DNA of 14,780 nucleotides. It comes from Candidatus Rokuibacteriota bacterium (GTDB lineage: Bacteria > Methylomirabilota > Methylomirabilia > Rokubacteriales > CSP1-6). Below the pieces are notes generated by a model that did not search any database, had not been told where the DNA came from, and saw only the letters and a list, made by a program, of their open reading frames with translations. The stretch lies in contig JACQCL010000141.1 in assembly GCA_016201645.1 (NCBI GenBank), positions 1 through 14,780 on the forward strand, written 5' to 3'. Within the stretch, counting starts at the first letter, position 1, and every line of letters begins with the position of its first letter. A program made the translations under genes and the position numbers. Of this stretch, positions 1 through 7,558 are shown piece by piece.

Positions 1-20
1 AGGGGGGCGCTAGCCCCCCT
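1..20 (-). terminator. GC-rich hairpin downstream of tRNA-Ser, possible terminator
   Basis: Bases 1-8 and 13-20 are perfectly complementary (8-bp stem, mostly G-C) around a 4-base loop. The hairpin lies 10 nt beyond the 3' end of tRNA-Ser on the minus strand, where a terminator for the serS-tRNA transcript would be expected. The window ends before any T-tract could be seen, so the intrinsic-terminator call is an inference from position and stem strength. Confidence 0.45.
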
Positions 21-30
21 CCGAGTTCCA

Positions 31-118
31 TGGCGGAGGGGGAGGGATTCGAACCCCCGATCCCTTGCGGGATTCCGGTTTTCAAGACCGGCGCCTTCAA
101 CCGCTCGGCCACCCCTCC
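31..118 (-). tRNA. tRNA-Ser (anticodon UGA)
   Basis: On the minus strand this 88-nt segment folds as a class II tRNA. It has a 7-bp acceptor stem (GGAGGGG with CCCCTCC), a G discriminator and an encoded CCA at 33-31. The 5-bp anticodon stem CCGGT/ACCGG encloses the loop CTTGAAA, giving anticodon TGA at 84-82. A long variable arm (ATCCC-GCAA-GGGAT) is characteristic of tRNA-Ser, and the T-loop is TTCGAAT. It reads UCN serine codons (UCA by direct pairing). It begins 5 nt after the serS stop codon, so the enzyme and its substrate tRNA are very probably on one transcript; the tRNA would be released by RNase P and 3' processing. Confidence 0.97.
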
Positions 119-123
119 GGCGT

Positions 124-1416
124 CTAGGAACTTGGTGGCGTGATCCGTTCCAGGTTGTCCAGGTAAGGGCGGAGAACCCGAGGAACGATCACGCTGCCAT
201 CGGCCTCCTGAAAGTTCTCCAGAATGGCGATCAGCGTCCGACCGACCGCGAGCCCGGAGCCGTTGAGCGTGTGAACGAACTCCGCCTTGCCTCCCGCCGC
301 GGGGCGGTAGCGGATCCCGGCGCGGCGGGCCTGAAACGCCTCGCAGTTGGAGCATGAGGAGATCTCCCGGTACTTCGCCTGCCCCGGTAACCAGACCTCA
401 AGATCATAAGTCTTGGCCGACGCGAACCCCATGTCCCCTGTGGCCAAGAGCACCACGCGATACGGAAGCTCCAGTCGCCTCAGAACCTCCTCGGCGTTTG
501 CCACCATGGATGCCAGCTCGTCGTACGAGGTGGCCGGCGTCGCGAGCTTGACCAGCTCCACCTTGTCAAACTGGTGCTGGCGGATCATCCCCCGCGTGTC
601 CTGGCCTGCCGCTCCCGCCTCCCGGCGGTAGCACGGGGTGAACGCGACATACCGCTTCGGCAGCTCCTGCTCCTTCAGAGTCTCGCCCCCGTGCAGGCAG
701 GTCACCGGGACCTCGGCCGTCGGGATCAGGTAGAGCGGACGCTCTCCCTCAGGCTCGAGCGTCTTGAAGAGCTGCTCCTCGAACTTCGGCAGCTGACCGG
801 TCCACCGCATCGTCTCGGCATTCACCAAATGCGGCACCCACACCTCCCGGTAGCCGTGCTCCCGGGTGTGGAGATCGAGCATGAACTGCGTGAGCGCGCG
901 CTCAAGGCGTGCCCCGCTCCCCCACAGCACCGAAAAGCGCGACTTGGCCAGCTTCGCCGCGCGCTCAAAGTCGAGAATTCCCAGCCGCTCTCCGACCTCC
1001 CAGTGGGGCTTCGGATCGAAGGGAAACTGCCGTGGTGTCCCCCAGCGGCGAACCTCCCGGTTCGCTTCCACCCCACCGACGGGGACGCTCGAATGCGGGA
1101 GGTTCGGGAGCTGGAGCAGAAGCGCTTCGATTTGCCGATCCTCCTCTCGAATCTTCGCGTCCTCCTCCTTGATCTCGTCCCCGAGTTTGCGCATCCGGGC
1201 CATTTGCTCGGTAGGGTCCCCTCCCCGACGTTTGGCCTGGGCAATCTCCTCGGTGACCGTATTGCGAAGCGCCTTCTTGGCTTCCACGGCTGTGATGCGC
1301 TTGCGACGACTCGAGTCAACGAACAGGAGCTTCTTGACGAGGTCCTCCCCTCCCCGGGTTTCCAGGGCCCGGGCCACTTCATCGGGGTGCTCACGAATGA
1401 ACTTGACGTCGACCAT
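124..1416 (-). CDS. serS: Seryl-tRNA synthetase
   Basis: Cytoplasmic class II aminoacyl-tRNA synthetase that charges tRNA-Ser with serine in two ATP-dependent steps. The 430-aa length is normal for bacterial SerRS. Residues about 1-110 form the N-terminal helical arm, with charged coiled-coil sequence at 35-100, which in the family grips the long variable arm of tRNA-Ser. The catalytic core follows: the TAEVP serine/ATP-pocket motif at 233-237, class II motif 2 around FTPCYRREAG (259-268), and motif 3 around NGSGLAVGRTLIAILEN (385-401). The EISSCSNCEAFQARR stretch (351-365) is typical SerRS. The start is the ATG at 1416; no Shine-Dalgarno sequence is visible, and a T-rich stretch directly precedes it. 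The gene lies 56 bp after gyrA and 5 nt before tRNA-Ser. It may have its own promoter overlapping the gyrA terminator. Confidence 0.97.
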   Translation of the reverse strand: MVDVKFIREHPDEVARALETRGGEDLVKKLLFVDSSRRKRITAVEAKKALRNTVTEEIAQAKRRGGDPTEQMARMRKLGDEIKEEDAKIREEDRQIEALLLQLPNLPHSSVPVGGVEANREVRRWGTPRQFPFDPKPHWEVGERLGILDFERAAKLAKSRFSVLWGSGARLERALTQFMLDLHTREHGYREVWVPHLVNAETMRWTGQLPKFEEQLFKTLEPEGERPLYLIPTAEVPVTCLHGGETLKEQELPKRYVAFTPCYRREAGAAGQDTRGMIRQHQFDKVELVKLATPATSYDELASMVANAEEVLRRLELPYRVVLLATGDMGFASAKTYDLEVWLPGQAKYREISSCSNCEAFQARRAGIRYRPAAGGKAEFVHTLNGSGLAVGRTLIAILENFQEADGSVIVPRVLRPYLDNLERITPPSS

Positions 1417-1421
1417 AGGAT

Positions 1422-1446
1422 AAAAAAATAGGCCGCCGGAGCGGCC
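1422..1446 (-). terminator. Intrinsic terminator after gyrA
   Basis: On the minus strand a GGCCGC-TCCG-GCGGCC hairpin (1446-1431; perfect 6-bp GC stem, 4-base loop) is followed by TA and then seven T residues (1428-1422). This is the form of a Rho-independent terminator. It lies 26 nt past the gyrA stop, and the T-run ends 6 nt before the serS ATG. A second small hairpin (CCCCG-GCG-CGGGG, 1468-1456) lies just upstream. The unusual point is how close the terminator is to the next start codon. Confidence 0.7.
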
Positions 1447-1454
1447 GCTGTCAA
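1425..1454 (-). promoter_or_regulatory. Candidate serS promoter, overlapping the gyrA terminator
   Basis: On the minus strand a perfect -35 hexamer TTGACA (1454-1449) is followed by 18 nt and TATTTT (1430-1425; 4 of 6 matches to TATAAT). The spacer is the terminator hairpin itself. A start 6-8 nt beyond the -10 would fall within a few bases of the serS ATG (1416), implying a leaderless or nearly leaderless mRNA. That agrees with the absence of a Shine-Dalgarno sequence. The hexamers are seen directly; promoter activity is inferred. Confidence 0.45.
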
Positions 1455-1472
1455 ACCCCGCGCCGGGGCGCG

Positions 1473-3911
1473 CTATGACTCAGACTCGCCCTGCTCGGCC
1501 TCGACGCGCGCCACGCTACCCACTTGATCGTCCGGATCCAGGTCAATCACGCGCACGCCCCACGTGTTCCTCCCCTGAGACGACACATCGCTTGCATGGA
1601 CCCGGATAATCTTCCCCTTTGTCGTCACGACCAGGATGTCGTCGGCCGGTCGGGCCTGGACCACCCCCACCACGTCGCGGTTGCGCCCGCCGGTCTTGAT
1701 GTCGATGATCCCCTTTCCGGCCCGTCCCTGGAGGCGGTACTCCTCCAGCGGGGTCTGCTTGCCGTAGCCGCGCTCGGTCACCGTGAGGAGGGCGGCCCCT
1801 TCCCTCACCACCTCGGCGGCGATCACCTGGTCGCCCTCCTCGACGTCAATCCCCCGAACTCCGGCGGCCACCCGGCCCATGGGCCGACACTCTTCCTCGG
1901 AGAAGCGGATGATCATGCCCTTCTTGGTGGACAGCACGACCTCACGCTGGCCATCGGTGCGGCGGGCTGCGATCACCTCGTCGCCGTCCTCCAGCGCGAT
2001 GGCCTGGATCCCGCCCGCCCGGGGATGCGAGTACGCCTCCAGTTCAGTCTTCTTCACCTTCCCCTGTTTGGTGGCAAACAGGATGAATCCCCCGACCTCG
2101 AACTCCCTGATCGACACCACGGTTGCGACCCGCTCATTCTCGGCCAGCGACAGGAGGTTCACCATGGCCTTCCCCTTCGCCTGCCGGCCGCCCTCCGGGA
2201 TCTCGTGGACCTTGAGCCAATGGACCCTGCCTTGCGACGTGAAAAAGAGGAGGTAGGAGTGCGTCGTCGCGATGAAGAGATCCTCGACGATGTCCTCCTC
2301 TTTGGTCTCCATCCCCGTCACGCCCTTACCGCCCCGTCGCTGGCTCCGATAGAGGTCCACGTGCGTCCGCTTGATATAGCCCGAGCGCGTGATCGTGACG
2401 ACCATCTCCTCGTCCGCGAGGAGGTCCTCGATCGTCAACTCGGTGGTCTCGGTCAGGATCTCGGTGCGGCGTTCGTCGCCGTACTCCGTCCTGAGGGCCA
2501 GCAGCTCGTCCTTGATGATCCCCATCAGCCGGCCCTCAGATGCGAGGATGTCCTTCAAGTCCGCGATCAGCGCCAGAGTCTGCTCGTGCTCCTCCACGAT
2601 CTTGTGGCGCTCGAGCTGCGTCAGGCGCTGGAGACGCATGTCCAGGATGGCCTTGGCCTGAATCTCCGTGAGCTCGAGCCGCCGCATCAAGGCGTCCTTA
2701 GCCGCATCAGGATTCTCCGCCCCGCGGATCAACCGGATGACCAGATCGAGGTGCTCCACCGCCTTGCGGAGCCCCTCCAGGATATGGGCGCGCTCCTCGG
2801 CCCGCGCGAGGTCAAACCGCGTCCGCCGGGTGACCACCTCGCGCCGGAAGCGGATGAACGCCTCGAGCATCTCCTTCAGGTTCACCACCTGGGGCCGTCG
2901 GTCCACCAGGGCGAGCATGATGACCCCGAAGGTGGACTGCATCTGGGTGTGCTTGTAGAGCTGGTTCAGGACGATCTGGCGGATCTCGCCGCGGCCGACC
3001 TCGAGCACGATTCGGATCCCCTCTCGGTCGGATTCGTCTCGAATCTCCGAGATCCCCTCGATCTTCTTCTCCCGGCTCAGCTCGGCTATCTTCTCGATGA
3101 GCGAGGCCTTATTGACCTGATACGGGAGCTCGGTCACGATGATTGCCTCCCGCCCGCCCCGCATCTTCTCCGCGTGCGCCTTGGCCCGCATGGTGATCGT
3201 CCCGCGTCCCGTCGTATACGCCTCGCGGATCCCGCCGGTGCCGTAGATGTACCCGCGCGTGGGAAAGTCCGGCCCCTTGATGACCGTCATGAGGTCATCT
3301 ACCGAGGTTGCGGGATGATCAATCAGCATCGCGAGCCCGTCCGCGACCTCGGAGAGGTTGTGCGGCGGGATATTGGTGGCCATACCCACCGCGATGCCGG
3401 CCGAACCGTTGACCAGCAGGTTCGGCAGCCGCGTGGGAAGGACGGTGGGCTCTTGCAACGACTCGTCAAAGTTCGGAACAAAGTCCACCGTGTCTTTGTC
3501 GATGTCCGCGAGCATCTCCTGGGCGATCTTGGCCAGACGCACCTCGGTGTAGCGCATGGCCGCCGGCGGGTCGCCGTCCACGGAGCCGAAGTTCCCTTGT
3601 CCGTCCACGAGCGGATAGCGAAGCGAGAACTCCTGGGCCATCCGCACCAGCGCCTCGTAGACCGGGGCATCGCCGTGGGGGTGATACTTGCCGAGAACCT
3701 CCCCGACCACGCGCGCGGACTTCTTGTAAGCCCGGTTCCAGGCCAAGCCCAGTTCCTGCATAGCGTAGAGCACGCGGCGGTGGACCGGCTTCAGGCCGTC
3801 CCGGATGTCCGGCAGCGCCCGGCCGACGATGACGGACATGGCGTAGTCGAGATACGACTTGCGCATCTCCTCTTCGATCGGGACGGGAACTTGCCGCTCG
3901 TTGGGGGACAT
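1473..3911 (-). CDS. gyrA: DNA gyrase subunit A
   Basis: Breakage-reunion subunit of DNA gyrase (A2B2), which introduces negative supercoils at the expense of ATP. 812 aa. The winged-helix/tower core occupies roughly residues 30-500, with catalytic tyrosine Y121 in AAMRYTEVRL. The C-terminal DNA-wrapping pinwheel runs from about 500 to 800. The GyrA box QRRGGKG (524-530) starts this domain and separates GyrA from ParC. In the quinolone region HPHGDAPVYEALVRM, residues A82, P83 and E86 align with E. coli Ser83, Ala84 and Asp87. The gene starts 20 nt after the gyrB stop, so the two are almost certainly co-transcribed. The upstream segment CCTGCCCATATAT contains no Shine-Dalgarno sequence, so translation may rely on coupling or on an unstructured leader. 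An intrinsic terminator follows. Confidence 0.98.
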   Translation of the reverse strand: MSPNERQVPVPIEEEMRKSYLDYAMSVIVGRALPDIRDGLKPVHRRVLYAMQELGLAWNRAYKKSARVVGEVLGKYHPHGDAPVYEALVRMAQEFSLRYPLVDGQGNFGSVDGDPPAAMRYTEVRLAKIAQEMLADIDKDTVDFVPNFDESLQEPTVLPTRLPNLLVNGSAGIAVGMATNIPPHNLSEVADGLAMLIDHPATSVDDLMTVIKGPDFPTRGYIYGTGGIREAYTTGRGTITMRAKAHAEKMRGGREAIIVTELPYQVNKASLIEKIAELSREKKIEGISEIRDESDREGIRIVLEVGRGEIRQIVLNQLYKHTQMQSTFGVIMLALVDRRPQVVNLKEMLEAFIRFRREVVTRRTRFDLARAEERAHILEGLRKAVEHLDLVIRLIRGAENPDAAKDALMRRLELTEIQAKAILDMRLQRLTQLERHKIVEEHEQTLALIADLKDILASEGRLMGIIKDELLALRTEYGDERRTEILTETTELTIEDLLADEEMVVTITRSGYIKRTHVDLYRSQRRGGKGVTGMETKEEDIVEDLFIATTHSYLLFFTSQGRVHWLKVHEIPEGGRQAKGKAMVNLLSLAENERVATVVSIREFEVGGFILFATKQGKVKKTELEAYSHPRAGGIQAIALEDGDEVIAARRTDGQREVVLSTKKGMIIRFSEEECRPMGRVAAGVRGIDVEEGDQVIAAEVVREGAALLTVTERGYGKQTPLEEYRLQGRAGKGIIDIKTGGRNRDVVGVVQARPADDILVVTTKGKIIRVHASDVSSQGRNTWGVRVIDLDPDDQVGSVARVEAEQGESES

Positions 3912-3931
3912 ATATATGGGCAGGCGCGAGG

Positions 3932-6316
3932 CTAGATGTCGATATTCACGGCGTCCAGCGCGTATTTCTCGATGAACTCCCGGCGGGGCTCCACGGCGTC
4001 GCCCATCAGCACCGTGAACATCTCGTCGGCGCCCACGACGTCCTCCATGGTGACCTTCAAGAGCGTGCGCGTCTCCGGGTTCATGGTGGTTTCCCAGAGC
4101 TGCTCGGGATTCATCTCTCCGAGCCCCTTGTACCGCTGGATCGCTGCGCCCTCCTTGGCGAACTCAAAGACGGCGGCCACGAGCTCGTCGAGCGTCCTGG
4201 CAACGACTTCCTTACCGCTGCCGTCAACCACGAGGCAGGGGCCTTTGTGCACCGGCGGGATCTTCTCGTGCAAATCGTAGAGAAGCTGGTAGTCGGGAGA
4301 CCGAAGGGTCTCCAGGCTGATACGGGCGGCGAGGTCTCCCGACAGCTCTACAGCGGATTCATCGCCGTTGTCGCTCTCGCGGACCTGCACGCTGAAGTTC
4401 TTGAGCTGAAGCTCGGCGCCCACGGACTGAATCGCCGCCCCGATATCTTCGGGGCGGACCCCGCGCTTCGTGGCCCGGAACTTGGCCTTAAGCAGCCCTT
4501 CGACGATTTGCGGCGGGACCCCCCGTTTGACGAACTTTCGGAAGAGGTGCTTGAACTCCAGCGTCCGCTTGAGCGCGTCCAGGAGCGCGTCGTCCCGGAG
4601 GGGGGCCGACTTCCCCGGCACCTTCAGGCTCGCCTTCTCCACCCAGGAAGCCAAGAGAAATTCCTCCATCTCCCGCTCGTTCATCAGGTACTTCTCCGCC
4701 CGGCCCTTCTTAACCTTGAAGAGCGGGGGCTGGGCAATGTAGAGGTGCCCCTGCTCGATCACCGAGACCATGTGCCGGAAGAAGAAGGTCAGAAGGAGCG
4801 TGCGGATGTGCGCCCCGTCCACGTCGGCATCGGTCATCAGGATGACCTTGTGGTAGCGGAGCTTGGTGACGTCAAACTCTTCCGGGCCGATGCCGGTTCC
4901 CAGGGCCGAAATCAGGAGGCGGATCTCCTGGTGGGAGAGCACCTTATCGTAGCGCGCCTTCTCGGCATTGATAATCTTCCCCCGCAATGGGAGCACGGCC
5001 TGCGTCCGCCGATCCCTCCCCTGCTTGGCCGAGCCCCCCGCCGAGTCGCCCTCTACGAGGAACAACTCCCGAAACGACGGCTCGCGCTCCGAGCAGTCCG
5101 CCAGCTTGCCGGCAAGCGTCTCGTCGTCGAGCCCCTTCTTGCGGGTCAGTTCCCGTGCCTTGCGGGCGGCTTCCCTCGCCTGAGCGGCCCGCACGCACTT
5201 CTCCGCGATCTTGCGAGCCGTCGTGGGATCCTCCTCGAACGCCACGGCCAGCTTGTCATTGACGATCTGCTGAACGAGCCCCTTGACCTCGCTATTCCCC
5301 AGCCTCGCCTTGGTCTGACCCTCGAACTGCGGCTCGGGCAACCGCACCGACACCACCGCGGTCAACCCCTCCCGCACGTCCTCGCCGGTCACTCCCCCCT
5401 TGAAGTTCTTGAGGAATCCGTTGGCCTGAGCGTATGCTCCCATCGTCCCGGTGAGGGCGGCGCGGAATCCCGTCAGGTGCGTGCCCCCGTCCCGGGTGTT
5501 GATGTTGTTCGCGAAGTTGAAGACGTTTTCCTGGTAGCCGTCGTTATACTGGAGGGCGACCTCCACCTGGATGTCCCCCCGGCTTCCCTCAAAGAACAGC
5601 ACCTTCGGATGAATCGGCGTCTTGTTCTGGTTGATGTGCTTGACGAACTCGATGATCCCGCCATTATAGTGAAAGGCGTTCTTCCGGTCCTCCCGCTCGT
5701 CCTCGAGCGTGATCTTCAGCCCGCGGTTCAGGAACGCGAGCTCCCGCAGGCGGTGCGAGAGCGTCTCGAAGGAAAAGGTCGTTTCCTCAAAGATTGTCGG
5801 ATCGGGCTTGAAGCGGATAATCGTCCCGTGCTTGGAGGTTTTCTCCCCCGGAGTCAGATCGCCCTTCGGCTCGCCGCGCTCGTAGCGCTGCGTGTACACC
5901 TTGCCTCCCCGACGCACCTCTAGCTCGAGCCACTCCGAGAGGGCATTCACAACCGAGACCCCCACCCCGTGCAACCCGCCCGAAACCTTATACGCCGAGT
6001 GCTCGAATTTCCCCCCCGCGTGCAGCGTTGTCATCACCACTTCCGCGGCCGATTTGCCGGTGGCCTCGTGAATGTCCACGGGGATGCCGCGCCCGTTGTC
6101 GCCGACGGAGCACGAGCCGTCAGAGTGGAGCACAACGCGGATGTTGTCGCAGAAACCCGCCAGGGCCTCGTCCACGGAGTTGTCCACCACCTCGTACACG
6201 AGGTGGTGGAGCCCGAAGGCCGCCGTGTCGCCGATGTACATCGCCGGCCGCTTCCGGACGGCTTCCAAGCCTTCCAGAACCTTGATATCGCTCGCGGTAT
6301 AGGTCTCGAGACTCAT
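3932..6316 (-). CDS. gyrB: DNA gyrase subunit B
   Basis: ATPase subunit of DNA gyrase, 794 aa, close to the roughly 804 aa of E. coli GyrB. The N-terminal GHKL ATPase domain shows E42 and N46 in EVVDNSVDEA, D73 with GRGIP (75-79), and GGLHGVGV (113-120). R136, the aminocoumarin-contact position in E. coli, is retained. The transducer domain follows to about 400. TOPRIM motifs are EGDSAGGSAKQGRDR (422-436) and DADVDGAHI (496-504), carrying the metal-binding acidic residues. A divergent segment of roughly 165 residues (about 556-720) is the insertion found in many Gram-negative GyrBs. The conserved tail includes QRYKGLGEMNPEQLWETTM (727-745). The ATG at 6316 gives the expected N-terminus (DIKVLEGLEAVRKRPAMYIGD at 10-30), but no Shine-Dalgarno sequence is evident. 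It is followed by gyrA 20 nt later. Confidence 0.98.
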   Translation of the reverse strand: MSLETYTASDIKVLEGLEAVRKRPAMYIGDTAAFGLHHLVYEVVDNSVDEALAGFCDNIRVVLHSDGSCSVGDNGRGIPVDIHEATGKSAAEVVMTTLHAGGKFEHSAYKVSGGLHGVGVSVVNALSEWLELEVRRGGKVYTQRYERGEPKGDLTPGEKTSKHGTIIRFKPDPTIFEETTFSFETLSHRLRELAFLNRGLKITLEDEREDRKNAFHYNGGIIEFVKHINQNKTPIHPKVLFFEGSRGDIQVEVALQYNDGYQENVFNFANNINTRDGGTHLTGFRAALTGTMGAYAQANGFLKNFKGGVTGEDVREGLTAVVSVRLPEPQFEGQTKARLGNSEVKGLVQQIVNDKLAVAFEEDPTTARKIAEKCVRAAQAREAARKARELTRKKGLDDETLAGKLADCSEREPSFRELFLVEGDSAGGSAKQGRDRRTQAVLPLRGKIINAEKARYDKVLSHQEIRLLISALGTGIGPEEFDVTKLRYHKVILMTDADVDGAHIRTLLLTFFFRHMVSVIEQGHLYIAQPPLFKVKKGRAEKYLMNEREMEEFLLASWVEKASLKVPGKSAPLRDDALLDALKRTLEFKHLFRKFVKRGVPPQIVEGLLKAKFRATKRGVRPEDIGAAIQSVGAELQLKNFSVQVRESDNGDESAVELSGDLAARISLETLRSPDYQLLYDLHEKIPPVHKGPCLVVDGSGKEVVARTLDELVAAVFEFAKEGAAIQRYKGLGEMNPEQLWETTMNPETRTLLKVTMEDVVGADEMFTVLMGDAVEPRREFIEKYALDAVNIDI

Positions 6317-6460
6317 GCGGCTTTCAGGGGGGTGTTCCTGGATAGAGAGGCTCGACGGCGGAGGACTGCTAGCGAGAGTGCGACACTACGCGCGGGATGG
6401 TCGGGCAGGCGGGATCGCTGACCCCATCGGACACGCACCCTATCCTGCTCCCATTTCGTG
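6317..6460. other. gyrB-dnaN intergenic region, no gene seen
   Basis: This 144-bp GC-rich spacer sits where recF commonly lies. I see no remnant of a RecF-like reading frame, no clear terminator with a T-tract after dnaN and no good promoter hexamer pair for gyrB. A weak or non-canonical gyrB promoter could still be here. Confidence 0.6.
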
Positions 6461-7558
6461 CTAAATCCTCATAGGCATTATAACACAGAAGTATTCTTCC
6501 CCCTCCAGGCTCCTGAAGATTCCGGGGCTCAATCCATCCTTCAGCTCGACCGCCACCTGCTCCGCGTCGAGCGCGCCGAGCGCATCCAGCAGATACCGAG
6601 CGTTGAACCCGACCGCGATTTCGTCTCCCGAATAGTCTGCCAGGGGAAGCGTCTCCTCGGCCTCCCCGAGTTCGGGGTTGTGGGCCGCGAGTTTCAATGC
6701 CCCGGGCGAGAGGAGGAGCTTCACCGGCTTGGTCCGCTCCTCGGAGAGGACCGACACGCGGCGCAGCGAGGCCGCCAGCGTTGACCGGGACAGGACCAGC
6801 CGGCAGGGGTGCCCCCTGGGAATCACCTGCTCATAGTTCGGGAATTGCCCTTCAATAAGGCGCGCAATCAAGAGAAAATTCGGCATTTTCAAAATAAACT
6901 GGTTCTCGACCAGCCCCACCTGTACGTCCTCGCCAACCCCCAGAACCCTCACTACCTCATGTACGGCCTTCCGCGGCACGATCCCGCTCGCGCTGCCTGC
7001 TCCGTCCGCCAGGAGCCGAGAGGCGAACGCCAAGCGGTGTCCGTCCGTTGCCACCAGCCTGATTCGCCCGGCCTGAATCGAAACCAGGACGCCATTCAGG
7101 GCGTACCGACTCTCGTCGTGAGAGATCGCAAAGGCCGTCTGGGCGAGCATCTCCTTGAGCACTTTCCCGTCGAGGGAGACCCATTTCGGCGAAGCGGTCG
7201 GCACCACCGCGGGGAAATCCTCCGCCGCCAGGCCGGCCAGTTTGTAAGACACTCCCCCACAGCGCAGCTGGACCCAAGCATTTTCTAGTACCTTGAGTGT
7301 CAAGGCGGCTGCGGGCAATTCCTTCGCGATCTCTGCAAGCTTCCGCGCCGAAAGCGTAATCGCGCCTTTCACGGCAACCTTCGCCGGGACCGACACCCGA
7401 GCACCCACTGCCAGATCCGTCGCGCTCACCCGGATCGAATCTCCCTCGGCCTCGAGGAGCACATTGGCAAGGATTGGCAGCGTTTGCCGAGGCTCCACAA
7501 TGTTCTGTACCATCTGAAGCCCTTTTAGAAAGGCATCGCGCTCGAGCTCGACCTCCAT
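6461..7558 (-). CDS. dnaN: DNA polymerase III beta subunit (sliding clamp)
   Basis: Ring-shaped processivity clamp that tethers Pol III and many repair and initiation-control proteins to DNA; it works as a homodimer of three-domain protomers. 365 aa, the usual length. Visible family features are the N-terminal segment EPRQTLPILANVLLEA (22-37), RYALNGVLVS (151-160), ATDGHRLA (170-177), IEGQFPNYEQVIP (235-247) in the clamp groove region, and the classic C-terminus VIMPMRI (359-365). The ATG at 7558 is supported by a strong Shine-Dalgarno sequence (GGAGG, 5 nt before the ATG). It lies 181 bp downstream of dnaA in the same orientation, with an AT-rich leader and a perfect inverted repeat (7571-7588) just upstream of the ribosome-binding site. 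Confidence 0.98.
   Translation of the reverse strand: MEVELERDAFLKGLQMVQNIVEPRQTLPILANVLLEAEGDSIRVSATDLAVGARVSVPAKVAVKGAITLSARKLAEIAKELPAAALTLKVLENAWVQLRCGGVSYKLAGLAAEDFPAVVPTASPKWVSLDGKVLKEMLAQTAFAISHDESRYALNGVLVSIQAGRIRLVATDGHRLAFASRLLADGAGSASGIVPRKAVHEVVRVLGVGEDVQVGLVENQFILKMPNFLLIARLIEGQFPNYEQVIPRGHPCRLVLSRSTLAASLRRVSVLSEERTKPVKLLLSPGALKLAAHNPELGEAEETLPLADYSGDEIAVGFNARYLLDALGALDAEQVAVELKDGLSPGIFRSLEGEEYFCVIMPMRI

Noticed and set aside
1473..3911. ParC (topoisomerase IV) instead of GyrA
   Set aside because: An intact GyrA box QRRGGKG, full-length pinwheel and position right after gyrB point to gyrase.
1524..3935. 803-codon open frame antisense to gyrA
   Set aside because: Fully opposite gyrA, rich in His/Arg/Leu/Asp, no recognisable domain and no ribosome-binding site. 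In GC-rich DNA long antisense frames arise from third-position G/C bias.
4247..5923. 558-codon open frame antisense to gyrB
   Set aside because: A complementary-strand shadow of gyrB with low-complexity composition and no family motif.
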